Shown: positions 17,693 through 26,476 of the stretch, one piece after another
Numbering within the stretch: position 1 is the first letter of the stretch
Layout of the letters: each line of letters starts with the position of its first letter
Source: Providencia sp. R33
Lineage (GTDB): Bacteria; Pseudomonadota; Gammaproteobacteria; Enterobacterales; Enterobacteriaceae
NCBI RefSeq assembly: GCF_019343475.1
Contig: NZ_CP072453.1
Span: 4,588,001 to 4,652,000 of the forward strand
Direction of reading: 5' to 3'
DNA length: 64,000 bases
Translations under genes and position numbers: made by a program
The notes under the pieces: generated by a model
Databases searched by the model: none
The model's input: only the letters and a program-made list of their open reading frames with translations
What the model was told of the DNA's origin: nothing

Positions 17693-18915
17693 TTTTCGTT
17701 TTTCTCCGAAGACACGGATTGGATTTGTGGGCGGATGTTTTTAGCCGATAGACGTTGGCTCGTAAAACTTAATCCAGCACAAATCGCCATCACAAGTGCC
17801 ATAGCAAAAGGGGATTCATCCTGTAAGACAGAAACTGCAACACTGGCGAGCGCTGCTAATGCAAATTGAATTGAAATCGCAAGTGCGCTTGCACTGCCAG
17901 CAATTTTGCCGCGATGTTGCAGTAACAGTGACAAACTGTTGGTGCCGATAGCGTTGACCATCGATAGGAACAGCACCACAAGAATAACAATTATGGGGAG
18001 ATTTTGTTGGTAAAAAAGTAGCAAAAGCAGACCAAATGCTAGTTGGAAGCCACTTTGCATGGTGAGTATGCGCGTTAAACTGTAAATTTTTAGCAGTTTC
18101 ACGTTCAGCAATAACATCACAATCATCCCCAAAATATTGCAGCCGAACAACAAGCCATAATGCTGTTCAGATACCCCAAAATAGTTGATGTACACAAACG
18201 GTGAACCACTGATAAAGGCAAACATTCCGGCAAAAGAGAAGGCCATGGTGCCGATAATGCTCAGTGCTTCTCGGTCTGTGAGCACCTGTGTGTAGTTTTT
18301 AAACGCCACACAAAGTAAATTCTCTGATGTACGTTGGTGGACTAACGTTTCGGGTAACAGCAGGAAAATAGCACTCACCGAAATCAAACCAACTAACGCC
18401 AACAGATAAAAAATTGCCTGCCACTGGAAATGAATTAATAAGAAGCCGCCCAGTAAAGGAGCTAACAACGGCGCAATCATGGTGACTAACGTCATCAATG
18501 ACAGCACTTTCGGTAATTCATTTGCAGGGTAAACATCCCGCGCGATTGCCCTTGCCATCACGATGGCGGCACCGCTACCAAACGCTTGTAGCGCCCTGAA
18601 AATAATCAAGGTGTTGGCATCAGTCGCTTGGGCACATAACAGGCTTGCCACAGTAAAAATAGCCAGCCCACTTAACAACATTTTTCGCCGACCCAGTAGG
18701 TCACTGAGTGGGCCGTAAAACAGCATGCCCACACAGAAACCCGCAAAAAATGCCCCGAGGGTATACTGCATTTGCCCTTGTGTTGCATGAAGAGCAATGC
18801 CCATCTGGGGCAGGGCAGGAAGGTACATATCGATAGACAATGGCCCAAATGCTACCAATGATCCTAATAATGGAATCAACCAGTGTGGGATGTGTTTATC
18901 GAAACTTTTGACCAT
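17689..18915 (-). CDS. MFS transporter of the Bcr/CflA drug-efflux family
   Basis: A 408-residue transporter with twelve predicted helices and the DHA1 Bcr/CflA signatures: FGPLSIDMYLPALPQM in helix 1, GPLSDLLGRRKMLL in loop 2-3, and RALQAFGSGAAIVMARAIARD in helix 4. It lies inside the hpa cluster, 27 bases after hpaF and overlapping gabD by four bases, so it is expressed with the pathway. Known hpa clusters I recall have HpaX for uptake but no such gene here. Export of an aromatic or semialdehyde intermediate is a guess. ATG 18915 follows GAGGG; an upstream TTG frame start is unlikely. Confidence 0.88.
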   Translation of the reverse strand: MVKSFDKHIPHWLIPLLGSLVAFGPLSIDMYLPALPQMGIALHATQGQMQYTLGAFFAGFCVGMLFYGPLSDLLGRRKMLLSGLAIFTVASLLCAQATDANTLIIFRALQAFGSGAAIVMARAIARDVYPANELPKVLSLMTLVTMIAPLLAPLLGGFLLIHFQWQAIFYLLALVGLISVSAIFLLLPETLVHQRTSENLLCVAFKNYTQVLTDREALSIIGTMAFSFAGMFAFISGSPFVYINYFGVSEQHYGLLFGCNILGMIVMLLLNVKLLKIYSLTRILTMQSGFQLAFGLLLLLFYQQNLPIIVILVVLFLSMVNAIGTNSLSLLLQHRGKIAGSASALAISIQFALAALASVAVSVLQDESPFAMALVMAICAGLSFTSQRLSAKNIRPQIQSVSSEKNEK

Positions 18916-18942
18916 CGTGCCCTCGTTTTTTGCGCTCAACGA

Positions 18943-19326
18943 TTACGCTTTGAATAAGGCGTGAACGTTGTTTTGTTTGTAGTTTAATACAGGGTCAAGC
19001 TCTTCCATGGTAAATGACAGGGCTAATAGGCGTTTTGCTGTTAAATCTGCAAAATGCGCTTTGATCAGGTCGAAAAGCATTTCCCCCGTTTTTTGCCTAT
19101 CTTCGAGGGAGCGACCTGCACCAATTTTTAGCGTCATATGCACGAAAGCATAATCATGTTTACCGTCTGCCATTTGCCATGTATCTAACCAAATTGCACG
19201 GCTACGAATGCCGCCTAATGGAAAAATACCGGTACCCGCAAGGGCGTCATTGACTTTGGCAAATAACTCGGGAAGCTTAGCTTCTTCACGGATATTTTCG
19301 GTACATTCTGCATAAAAATGTGGCAT
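18943..19326 (-). CDS. hpaF: 5-carboxymethyl-2-hydroxymuconate delta-isomerase
   Basis: A 127-residue protein of the CHMI/tautomerase superfamily, matching E. coli HpaF (HpcD), which acts as a trimer. It starts MPHFYAECTENIRE, leaving Pro1 as the catalytic N-terminus after Met removal. GIRSRAIWLDTWQMADGKHDYAFVHMTLKIGAGR carries the family core. It isomerises 5-carboxymethyl-2-hydroxymuconate to 5-oxo-pent-3-ene-1,2,5-tricarboxylate. It follows hpaD by nine bases. Confidence 0.95.
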   Translation of the reverse strand: MPHFYAECTENIREEAKLPELFAKVNDALAGTGIFPLGGIRSRAIWLDTWQMADGKHDYAFVHMTLKIGAGRSLEDRQKTGEMLFDLIKAHFADLTAKRLLALSFTMEELDPVLNYKQNNVHALFKA

Positions 19327-19335
19327 AACAACTCC

Positions 19336-20217
19336 TTACGCAGTTTCCGTTTGCTTATCAGTGATATAGCTTGGCAGCGGGAACACAGCATTGAGCTGCC
19401 CTGTGCCAGAGCTGGCGAATAAATCGGTTAAGATTTCCACTTGCTCGGCATATTTGTCCCAACCTAACATGCCAAGTAACATAACTGTGTCATGCATATG
19501 GCCTTCGCCATAGCAGTAGTCCGCGTATTCAGGTAGCATTTTGCAGAACTCTTGGAAACGGCCTTCACGCCATAATTTGACGACACGTTTGTCCATTTGC
19601 TCATCAAATTCACGGGTGTAGCTATTCATGCCATCTTCCGCTTTTTGGTCATCGATAAAGCGGTGTGATAACGAACCACTGGCTAATACCGCTACCGTAC
19701 CATCGTATTTTTCAATGGCAGTGAGGACGGCTTCGCCTAACTTGCGGCTGTCTTCAAAGCTATGTGACGTACAAAATGCAGAGATTGAAATCACTTTAAA
19801 GTGACGGTCGCTATTCATATAGCGCATTGGAACTAAGGTGGCATATTCGAGAGTTAAGCTTGGAATTTCATGCGCTTGAGCACGAACACCGAGCTTGCGA
19901 GCCTCTTCACCAATCATCTGGCCTAAGGCAGAGTTGCCATCATATTCATATTCCATATCGCGAATGAAATGTGGAAGTTCATTACTGGTATAAATACCTT
20001 TGAAATGATCGGCACAGTTGATGTGATACGCGCTGTTCACTAACCAGTGGGTATCAAAAACAATAATGGTATCCACGCCTAATTCACGGCAACGACGGCT
20101 GATTTCTTTATGACCATCGATAGCGGCTTGGCGACACCCATGGTTTTTACCTGGTAGTTCAGATAGGTACATGGATGGGACGTGTGTTATTTTTGCAGCG
20201 AGTGCTAGTTTACCCAT
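19336..20217 (-). CDS. hpaD: 3,4-dihydroxyphenylacetate 2,3-dioxygenase
   Basis: A 293-residue class III extradiol ring-cleavage dioxygenase (LigB fold; E. coli HpaD has 283). It cleaves homoprotocatechuate to 5-carboxymethyl-2-hydroxymuconic semialdehyde using Fe(II). Visible motifs are AAKITHVPSMYLSELPG with an N-terminal metal-ligand His, VFDTHWLVNSAYHIN with a second His, and SGSLSHRFIDD. The C-terminal ten residues (ITDKQTETA region) extend slightly past the usual end. A 240-base gap with an ERIC-like element separates it from hpaE, so the element is within the transcribed region if the operon is one unit. Confidence 0.95.
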   Translation of the reverse strand: MGKLALAAKITHVPSMYLSELPGKNHGCRQAAIDGHKEISRRCRELGVDTIIVFDTHWLVNSAYHINCADHFKGIYTSNELPHFIRDMEYEYDGNSALGQMIGEEARKLGVRAQAHEIPSLTLEYATLVPMRYMNSDRHFKVISISAFCTSHSFEDSRKLGEAVLTAIEKYDGTVAVLASGSLSHRFIDDQKAEDGMNSYTREFDEQMDKRVVKLWREGRFQEFCKMLPEYADYCYGEGHMHDTVMLLGMLGWDKYAEQVEILTDLFASSGTGQLNAVFPLPSYITDKQTETA

Positions 20218-20229
20218 TTCATCCTCTCT

Positions 20230-20352
20230 TACCCGTTATATTTTGAGCTGTAGCGGTGTTGGCTGCACAAAACCACCCTAATCACATATTTATGTATGCT
20301 CATAGGGATGATTCCGCTTGCCGCCTAGCTACAACTCAAACTATTTAGGGTA
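20230..20352. repeat. Single ERIC-like element between hpaE and hpaD
   Basis: It starts ACCCGTTATATTTTGAGCTG and ends CAACTCAAACTATTTAGGGT, with core CACATATTTATGTATGCTC and GCCGCCTAGCTACAA in common with the copies near hpaA. The ends are inverted complements, as in ERIC/IRU elements. It has diverged more than the tandem copies elsewhere in the window, so it is probably older. Confidence 0.8.
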
Positions 20353-20457
20353 AGGAACGAGTTTACCCATAATTTGTTGTAGCTATTATTTGTTGTGAAT
20401 CATTTACAGTTCAAATTTTTATAGGTATCTAATTGATAATAAAAATGACTTAATAAG

Positions 20458-21924
20458 TTACACACCCCAACGTGGGATATTGTGGTCTCCGTAGGAGATA
20501 CACACGTTCTTCATTTCGGCGAACACTTCAAAGCTGTACTCGCCACCTTCACGGCCAACACCAGAGGCTTTTACGCCGCCGAATGGTTGGCGTAGGTCGC
20601 GGACGTTTTGGGTGTTAACAAACACCATACCCGCTTCGATACTGCGTGATAAACGTAGAATTTTGCTGACATCTTGCGTCCAAATATACGAAGCAAGGCC
20701 ATACTCGATGTCATTCGCCATGCGTAAACCGTCTTCTTCAGATTTGAATGGAATTAAGCATGCTACAGGGCCAAAGATCTCTTCTTGCGCGACACGCATA
20801 CGGTTATCAACATCAGCCAGAACCGTTGGACGTAAGAAATTACCGCCTTTAAGGTGAGCCGGCAGGTCTGTTGGTTTATCAGGGCCACCCGCTAATAAAG
20901 TTGCGCCTTCTTCCATACCAATGCGGATATAACCAGAAACTTTGTTCCAGTGTTGTTCGCTGATCAATGCACCGACTTGAGTTTTTGGATCGTTAGGGTC
21001 ACCGACGATCAGGCGGTTTGCGCGCTCAGCAAAGCGTTTCACAAACTCTGGGTAGATGCTTTCTTGAATGAAAATACGTGAACCTGCGGTGCAACGCTCG
21101 CCATTGATAGAGAAAATGGTGAATAAAGCTGCATCCAGTGCGCGTTCGATGTCTGCATCTTCAAATACCAGAACAGGGGATTTACCGCCTAGTTCCATTG
21201 AGTATTTTTTCAGACCCGCGTTTTGCATGATCATACGACCCGTCGCAGTACCACCCGTAAAGGAAATGGCACGAACGTCGTGGTGCTTCACTAATGCATC
21301 GCCCGCTGTGCTGCCGTAGCCTTGAACCACGTTCAGAACACCCGCAGGGATACCCGCTTCTAGGGCTAATTCACCAAGGCGGTTTGCGGATAATGGTGAT
21401 AACTCAGACATTTTTAACACTGCGGTATTACCGAGCGCTAAACAAGGTGCTGTTTTCCATGTCGCGGTCATAAATGGCACGTTCCATGGAGAGATTAACC
21501 CACATACACCCACTGGTTGAATGAGGGTGTAGTTCATCATTTTGTCGTCAACCGGATAGGTACGACCATTCATTTGCTGACAAATTTCAGCAAAGAACTC
21601 AAAGTTATGTGAAGCGCGTGGGATCAACACATTTTTAGTTTGGTGGATTGGTAAACCCGTGTCTTTAGTTTCCATTTCCGCGATTTGAGGGACGTTTTCG
21701 TCGATCAGCTCACCCAAGCGGCGCATTAAGCGAGCGCGCTCTTTCATTGGCGTGTTAGCCCATTTTGGAAACGCTTCTTTTGCTGCCGCAACCGCTTGGT
21801 TGATTTCGTCTTGACCGCCAGAAGCAACTTCAGCGAGTACTTCGCCAGTGGCTGGGTTCGTGGTTTGGAAATACTCTTTGCTGGCAACGTTCTTACCGTT
21901 GATCCAATGATTAATCTTAGTCAT
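20458..21924 (-). CDS. hpaE: 5-carboxymethyl-2-hydroxymuconate semialdehyde dehydrogenase
   Basis: A 488-residue NAD-dependent aldehyde dehydrogenase, the length of E. coli HpaE. It oxidises the ring-cleavage semialdehyde to 5-carboxymethyl-2-hydroxymuconate. Catalytic residues are Glu244 (SMELGGKSP) and Cys278 (INGERCTAGSR), with SPWNVPFMTATWK for cofactor binding and RQPFGGVKASGVGREGG near the end. The start codon overlaps the hpaG2 stop by one base (TAATG), showing translational coupling. Confidence 0.96.
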   Translation of the reverse strand: MTKINHWINGKNVASKEYFQTTNPATGEVLAEVASGGQDEINQAVAAAKEAFPKWANTPMKERARLMRRLGELIDENVPQIAEMETKDTGLPIHQTKNVLIPRASHNFEFFAEICQQMNGRTYPVDDKMMNYTLIQPVGVCGLISPWNVPFMTATWKTAPCLALGNTAVLKMSELSPLSANRLGELALEAGIPAGVLNVVQGYGSTAGDALVKHHDVRAISFTGGTATGRMIMQNAGLKKYSMELGGKSPVLVFEDADIERALDAALFTIFSINGERCTAGSRIFIQESIYPEFVKRFAERANRLIVGDPNDPKTQVGALISEQHWNKVSGYIRIGMEEGATLLAGGPDKPTDLPAHLKGGNFLRPTVLADVDNRMRVAQEEIFGPVACLIPFKSEEDGLRMANDIEYGLASYIWTQDVSKILRLSRSIEAGMVFVNTQNVRDLRQPFGGVKASGVGREGGEYSFEVFAEMKNVCISYGDHNIPRWGV

Positions 21925-22691
21925 TACACACGTTCCTCATAGTCTTTTTCGCTGATAATGGTATTGACCAATCGGCCAACGCCTTCAACTTCAACAATGA
22001 CTTCGTCACCTGGTACCACATCAGACAACCCTTTTGGCGTGCCAGTTGCAATCATGTCGCCCGGTTGCAGTGTCATAAAGTCACTGAGATAAGCAATTAA
22101 AAATGGAATATCGAAAATTAAATCTGCCGTGGTGCCTTTTTGGCGTAATTCCCCATTCACATAGGTATACAGCGCAAGGTTATGTGGGTCTTTCACATCG
22201 TCTTTATCCACTAACCATGGGCCAATCGGTGTTAAGGTATCGCGGCTTTTTACCCGTAAATTCGGGCGGTAGTAATTTTCTAAATAGTCGCGAATTGCAT
22301 AGTCATTACACACGGTGTAACCCGCGACATAATCCATAGCATCTTCTTTAGATACTTTATGTGCTGTTTTACCAATCACCACCACCAGCTCAGATTCATA
22401 ATGCATGTATTCAACATTATCTGGGCGAACAGACACTTGGCGATGTCCTGTTAAGCTGCTTTCTGCTTTTAAGAAAATTAATGGCTCTTCAGGTGGCTTA
22501 AATTCTAATTCTGCGGCGTGGTCGGCGTAGTTCAAACCAAGGGCGAATAGGGTACCTTGTGCAGGGGGTAACCAAGTTACATCTGCGGAATCACCGGCGA
22601 CAACGTCTCCGTTGGGTAATGTAATGGCTTCGTTATCGCCTACAGTGACGGCATATTCCGTCCCTTTAAAAAGGATTTTTGCATGCTTCAT
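21924..22691 (-). CDS. hpaG2: HpaG C-terminal subunit (isomerase/decarboxylase)
   Basis: A 255-residue fumarylacetoacetate hydrolase-family protein corresponding to the C-terminal half of the fused E. coli HpaG (HpcE). It shows FALGLNYADHAAELEF, the metal-binding EYMHYESELVVVIGK with two acidic ligands, and MIATGTPKGLSDVVPGD. With HpaG1 it carries out decarboxylation of 5-oxopent-3-ene-1,2,5-tricarboxylate and isomerisation of 2-hydroxyhepta-2,4-diene-1,7-dioate. Start and stop overlap both neighbours by one base. The split form is known in other species and is not a frameshift, because each half has its own start and the frames join by TAATG. Confidence 0.93.
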   Translation of the reverse strand: MKHAKILFKGTEYAVTVGDNEAITLPNGDVVAGDSADVTWLPPAQGTLFALGLNYADHAAELEFKPPEEPLIFLKAESSLTGHRQVSVRPDNVEYMHYESELVVVIGKTAHKVSKEDAMDYVAGYTVCNDYAIRDYLENYYRPNLRVKSRDTLTPIGPWLVDKDDVKDPHNLALYTYVNGELRQKGTTADLIFDIPFLIAYLSDFMTLQPGDMIATGTPKGLSDVVPGDEVIVEVEGVGRLVNTIISEKDYEERV

Positions 22692-23326
22692 TATTTTCCT
22701 CCTGCCGCGACAACAGTATTTTTCAGGCTAGGGAAGCCTTCTGCTTGAACCACGACTTCATCACCCGGTTTGATAGTAACGCGTTGTTGTGGGGTTCCCA
22801 TCAGGATCACATCCCCTTGTTTCAAGGTGGCAAAATCACTGAGGGCAGCCACTAACTCACTGGCATCGCGGATCAAATCTTTTGTTGACCAACGATCGAC
22901 TTCTTTGCCATTCACCTGAGTGATGATATCGACAGGGGCATTCAGTGAGGTTTTTACCATTTCGCCAATTGGGCAGAAGGTATCACGGCATTTTGCTTTG
23001 ATAGCAGGGCGGTAGAAAGTGTCTTCTGGTAGGCTCACTTCATTTGCAAGCGCAAACCCAGCGATAAATTTTATGGCATCCGCTTTGCTCACTTTACGTG
23101 CATCTTGGCCAATCACCAGCGCGAGGGTTGCACCACTTTGCACTTCTTCACCGGCTGGGTGCAGAATCTGTTCGCCAGAATTGATGCGCGTATTGCGCGG
23201 CTTAATAAACCACACTGGGGTCTTTGGTGGGGTTTTATAAGGGGCTTGCTGGAATGCCTCGAGCCAATGGCTAAGTTGGCTTTGATGATTGAGGGCAACG
23301 GCAAATACTGTGCCTTTCATTGACAA
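22691..23326 (-). CDS. hpaG1: HpaG N-terminal subunit (isomerase/decarboxylase)
   Basis: A 211-residue fumarylacetoacetate hydrolase-family protein matching the N-terminal half of E. coli HpaG: GTVFAVALNHQSQL, PPKTPVWFIKPRNT, FYRPAIKAKCRDTFCPIGE and MGTPQQRVTIKPGDEV. It is the first gene of the hpa unit on the minus strand and starts 12 bases after AAGGAG-like sequence in the hpaR-hpaG intergenic region. It overlaps hpaG2 by one base. HpaR probably represses its promoter, as in E. coli. Confidence 0.93.
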   Translation of the reverse strand: MSMKGTVFAVALNHQSQLSHWLEAFQQAPYKTPPKTPVWFIKPRNTRINSGEQILHPAGEEVQSGATLALVIGQDARKVSKADAIKFIAGFALANEVSLPEDTFYRPAIKAKCRDTFCPIGEMVKTSLNAPVDIITQVNGKEVDRWSTKDLIRDASELVAALSDFATLKQGDVILMGTPQQRVTIKPGDEVVVQAEGFPSLKNTVVAAGGK

Positions 23327-23749
23327 CTCCTTAATGAAAAGAATTCAACTTTCGAGTAATTATTAACATATTAATAAAGTATAATTTTGAAATTAGCAAT
23401 ACCTTTATGGAAATGTTAATTTTAATTGTGATCGCATTAACAAAATCCAATGGCTACTCTGTAAGTGATTGTTATTAATTATTTTATTATTTTTTCAAAT
23501 TTTTTTTAATTACAATTATTTAACTTCAATGATAATTAAAGAATTATTTACTCATTAATATTTTAGGGTTTTTCTTTGAGATTGTTATTTGAGCATGCTA
23601 CTCTTTAACAGAGATGATTGTGGTGTGTTGAAATCACAGCAAAATGGCTGACATTATTAGAGATAAGTCAAAAATACGTAAAAATACATAATCTCAAAGT
23701 ACTTAAATTGAGATTACATAACATTAATTAAGTGGTGAGTTTTAAGCTT
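23327..23749. promoter_or_regulatory. Divergent hpaG-hpaR promoter region with candidate HpaR operator
   Basis: A 423-base AT-rich intergenic region. A perfect palindrome has arms TAATCTCAA (23689-23697) and TTGAGATTA (23708-23716) around ten bases, about 33 bases before the hpaR start. A further half-like TTTGAGATTG lies at 23575-23584. MarR-family repressors bind such palindromes and usually control both divergent genes, so this is a good HpaR operator candidate. I did not fix individual -10 or -35 boxes. Confidence 0.55.
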
Positions 23750-24205
23750 ATGCATGAATCATTGACAATTGCATTATTGCAGGCGAGAGAAACCGCAATG
23801 GGTTTTTTCCGACCAATTTTAAAGTCATATAATTTGACTGAACAGCAATGGCGTATCATTCGCGTTTTAGCTGATAACCGTTCAATTGATTTTCATGATT
23901 TATCGGTTCAAACCTGTATTCTCCGCCCAAGCCTGACGGGGATCTTAACCCGTATGGAGCGAGAAGGTTTAATTTTCCGCTTAAAGCCACTGAATGACCA
24001 ACGCAAACTGTACGTTTCGCTAACGCCAACAGGGCAAGAGCTGTACGACAAAGCACGTCAAGAAGTCGAAGCAGGCTACCAAAAAATTGAACTGGCATTT
24101 TCCCCAGAGAAAATGCAGCAGCTGGCGGCGTTGTTGGATGAGCTAATCGCTTTAGAGAGCCCGGATTATAGTAATATTGTTGCTGATAAGAGAAAGAGCG
24201 CCTAA
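23750..24205 (+). CDS. hpaR: MarR-family repressor of the hpa operon
   Basis: A 151-residue MarR-type winged-helix regulator starting MHESLTIALLQARETAM, as E. coli HpaR does. It has the DNA-binding helix region LSVQTCILRPSLTGILTRMEREGL and wing KPLNDQRKLYVSLTPTG. It represses the meta-cleavage genes and is released by pathway aromatic acids. I chose ATG 23750 over an upstream GTG because of the match to the family N-terminus and a GGTGAG sequence upstream. It is divergent from hpaG1. A four-copy ERIC-like array begins six bases after its stop. Confidence 0.94.
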   Translation: MHESLTIALLQARETAMGFFRPILKSYNLTEQQWRIIRVLADNRSIDFHDLSVQTCILRPSLTGILTRMEREGLIFRLKPLNDQRKLYVSLTPTGQELYDKARQEVEAGYQKIELAFSPEKMQQLAALLDELIALESPDYSNIVADKRKSA

Positions 24206-24210
24206 TTTTC

Positions 24211-24739
24211 GTCATATTTCGAACTCTAGCTGTGTTGGCTTCTTTCGGCTATTTGGGTCACATACTGATGTATGCTCCCCAAACTATCCTCAATTGCCGC
24301 CTTGCTAGCGTTCGAACTCTTTAGAAAATTAATTTGTATCTAGAAAATGAGTTTGCCTTCGTCATATTTCGAGCTCTAGCTGTGTTGGCTTCTTTCGGCT
24401 ATTTGGGTCACATACTGATGTATGCTCTCCAAACTATCCTCAATTGCCGCCTTGCTAGCGTTCGAACTCTTTAGAAAATTAATTTGTATCTAGAAAATGA
24501 GTTTGCCTTCGTCATATTTCGAGCTCTAGCTGTGTTGACTTCTTTCGGCTATTTGGGTCACATACTGATGTATGCTCCCCAAACTATCCTCAATTGCCGC
24601 CTTGCTAGCGTTCGAACTCTTTAGAAAATTAATTTGTATCTAGAAAATGAGTTTGCCTTCGTCATATTTCGAGCTCTAGCTGTGTTGACTTCTTTCGGCT
24701 ATTTGGGTCACATACTGATGTATGCTCCCCAAACTATCT
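24211..24739. repeat. Tandem ERIC-like array, four copies with an exact 150-bp period
   Basis: Units start GTCATATTTCGA at 24211, 24361, 24511 and 24661. The first three are complete, and the fourth breaks off after CCAAACTATC at about 24739. Each has an ERIC-like palindromic core (TTTGGGTCACATACTGATG then TATGCTCCCCAAA), ends in GTTCGAACTCTTTAGA, and carries a shared 3' spacer of about 35 bases. Copies differ by single bases only (for example gaactc/gagctc and ttggct/ttgact). It fills the gap between convergent hpaR and the LysR gene. Confidence 0.9.
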
Positions 24740-24777
24740 CTTTTTCTAAAATAACTCGGTGTAATAATCTGATTAAC

Positions 24778-25680
24778 TTAAGAAATCATCTTAGGAAGCT
24801 TAGCGACAAGTTCATCGATGACGACACGAGTTTTATAAGGCAGCCATGTAGAATTTGGCCATATCAAATTAATTGAGAAAGCTGTACAGGCGCTATTTGG
24901 TAAGATTTGCTGCAGCTCACCTAATTCGATTTCCCTTGAGATTAACCAATCAGGAAGCCAGGCCAAGCCAATCCCATTACATGCCGCTGCTGCGATGGCG
25001 GTAAAATCGTCAGTTGTCAAAATCGTGTTAGGGCAAAAATCAACGATATTTCCAATGTCATCTTTCAGCTGCCAATTCTGAATAACGCCCCCTCGCTTAT
25101 ACCCAATAGCAGGGTGATGACTTAACTCCGCTAAAGTGAAAGGCTCCGCGTATTTTTTTAGAAAGTCAGGTGATGCACAAAGCACCATTCCATGCTGGCC
25201 AAGTTGGCGAGCTTTAATAAAAGAGGAGTCTGCTAAGGTTCCAATGCGCACAGCAAGATCGACGCCTTCCTCAAGTAAATTGATTTGTTGATCACTGAAT
25301 GCAAGATCTAGCTTAAGTTCAGGGTAAGTCTGAGCAAGGGAAAATAGGATCGGCATAACGCATTTATGGCCAAATAAGACGGGTAAGCTCACTTTTAGGT
25401 GGCCTTTAACGAGCACTTTTCCTTTTTGTATTTCATCTTCTGCTTTATGAATGCTATCAAGAGCCAGGCGGGATTGCTGATAAAATATCTTACCTTCTTC
25501 TGTTAATGTCTGAGTGCGAGTCGTGCGTTTGAACAAGTCGACACCGAGCCTTTCTTCCAATCGTGAGATGGTCTTCCCTACAGCGGAACGCGTGAGAAAA
25601 AGATTTTGTGCGGCTTTAGAAAAGTTACCGCTTTCCACAACAGCGACAAAAACAGGTATGCCACTTAGGTCATTTAACAT
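24778..25680 (-). CDS. LysR-family transcriptional regulator
   Basis: A 300-residue LysR-type regulator. The N-terminal helix-turn-helix (FVAVVESGNFSKAAQNLFLTRSAVGKTISRLEERLGVDLFKR) covers residues 11-53, followed by a linker helix and a substrate-binding domain containing the typical GVDLAVRIG. It is divergent from an azoreductase gene across 103 bases, the classic arrangement in which the regulator controls its neighbour, probably in response to a quinone or other electrophile. Its 3' end faces the ERIC array and I see no clear terminator. Confidence 0.9.
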   Translation of the reverse strand: MLNDLSGIPVFVAVVESGNFSKAAQNLFLTRSAVGKTISRLEERLGVDLFKRTTRTQTLTEEGKIFYQQSRLALDSIHKAEDEIQKGKVLVKGHLKVSLPVLFGHKCVMPILFSLAQTYPELKLDLAFSDQQINLLEEGVDLAVRIGTLADSSFIKARQLGQHGMVLCASPDFLKKYAEPFTLAELSHHPAIGYKRGGVIQNWQLKDDIGNIVDFCPNTILTTDDFTAIAAAACNGIGLAWLPDWLISREIELGELQQILPNSACTAFSINLIWPNSTWLPYKTRVVIDELVAKLPKMIS

Positions 25681-25783
25681 TTATTGGTTCCTTTTAGGAT
25701 ACAATAACCAGAAATAATGTCACTAATAAGGGTAAAAAGACAGTGATATTCTTTAGTCATACAGTTAATACGGGAATATGACT

Positions 25784-26380
25784 ATGAGTAATCTTTTAAT
25801 TTTGAAATCTAGCATTAATGGGCAAAGCTCCTTAACCAATCAATTGATTGATGAATACCAATTATTGCGCGAGCAGGCAGGCTACCAAGATACGATTATT
25901 GAGCATGACCTGACGACTATGGCGTTACCTAAACTCAACCAATCGCTTTTTTCAGCTATGCGGGGAGGGGACGATTCATCTTCATTAGTAGGAAATGGCG
26001 TGGAAATATCGGATTCGCTAATTAATGAGCTAAAGGAAAGCGATTTACTGATTATTGGTGCCCCAATGTATAACCTTAATGTCCCTACTGACTTAAAAAA
26101 GTGGTTCGACCTCGTTGTACGAGCGAACAAAACTTTTTTCTATACTGACCGTTACCCTCAAGGGTTAGTCAAAGGGGTTAGAGCAGTAGTGATTAGTTCT
26201 CGAGGGGGAGTGCATGAAGGCCAACCAACAGATGTCGTTACCTCTTATTTGCGTGCTGCTCTCGGACTTATCGGAATAAATGATGTTAATTTTATTTATG
26301 CTGAAGGAATGGATATGAAGCCTGATGGGCGTAAATTGGGTATCGCCAATGCGAGGCATTACCTTGCCAACGTTACTTAA
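25784..26380 (+). CDS. azoR: FMN-dependent NADH-azoreductase
   Basis: A 198-residue flavodoxin-fold enzyme of the AzoR/NQO family (E. coli AzoR has 201). It begins MSNLLILKSSINGQSSLTNQLI, matching the FMN-binding N-terminus, and contains IIGAPMYNLNVPTDLKKWFDLVVRANKTFFY with the FMN-binding PMYN motif, then VVISSRGG. It reduces azo compounds and quinones by two-electron transfer, protecting against thiol-reactive quinones. ATG 25784 is better spaced from GGGA than ATG 25778. It is probably controlled by the divergent LysR regulator. Confidence 0.92.
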   Translation: MSNLLILKSSINGQSSLTNQLIDEYQLLREQAGYQDTIIEHDLTTMALPKLNQSLFSAMRGGDDSSSLVGNGVEISDSLINELKESDLLIIGAPMYNLNVPTDLKKWFDLVVRANKTFFYTDRYPQGLVKGVRAVVISSRGGVHEGQPTDVVTSYLRAALGLIGINDVNFIYAEGMDMKPDGRKLGIANARHYLANVT

Positions 26381-26420
26381 ATGATGTGTGTAGGTAAGTC
26401 CAAACTCGATAACCGTGAGT

Positions 26421-26476
26421 AAAAAAGATAAAAAACAGGCGGCTCATTTTTGAGTTGCCTGTTTTTTATCTTTTTT
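26421..26476 (+). terminator. Strong terminator after azoR
   Basis: A 26-bp hairpin: perfect 20-bp outer arms AAAAAAGATAAAAAACAGGC and its complement, then a six-pair inner stem (two G-T pairs) and a TTTT loop. The 3' arm carries T-runs. It lies 40 bases after the azoR stop and would work in either direction. Confidence 0.9.

Noticed and set aside
17689..18939. Interrupting MFS and gabD genes considered as a recent insertion
   Set aside because: No IS, direct repeats or composition break at the borders, and both are coupled by overlap, so it reads as a settled operon arrangement.
21924..23326. Split hpaG read as a frameshifted fusion gene
   Set aside because: Each half has its own start codon with one-base TAATG overlap and both are complete; separate hpaG1 and hpaG2 are known in other species.
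24211..24739. Regular 150-bp repeats considered as a CRISPR array
   Set aside because: Units are identical throughout, with no unique spacers, repeats are far longer than 25-40 bases, and no cas genes occur. They match ERIC elements.
24634..24876. Plus-strand open frame over the ERIC array end
   Set aside because: It starts in the repeat spacer and runs antisense into the LysR gene; likely chance.
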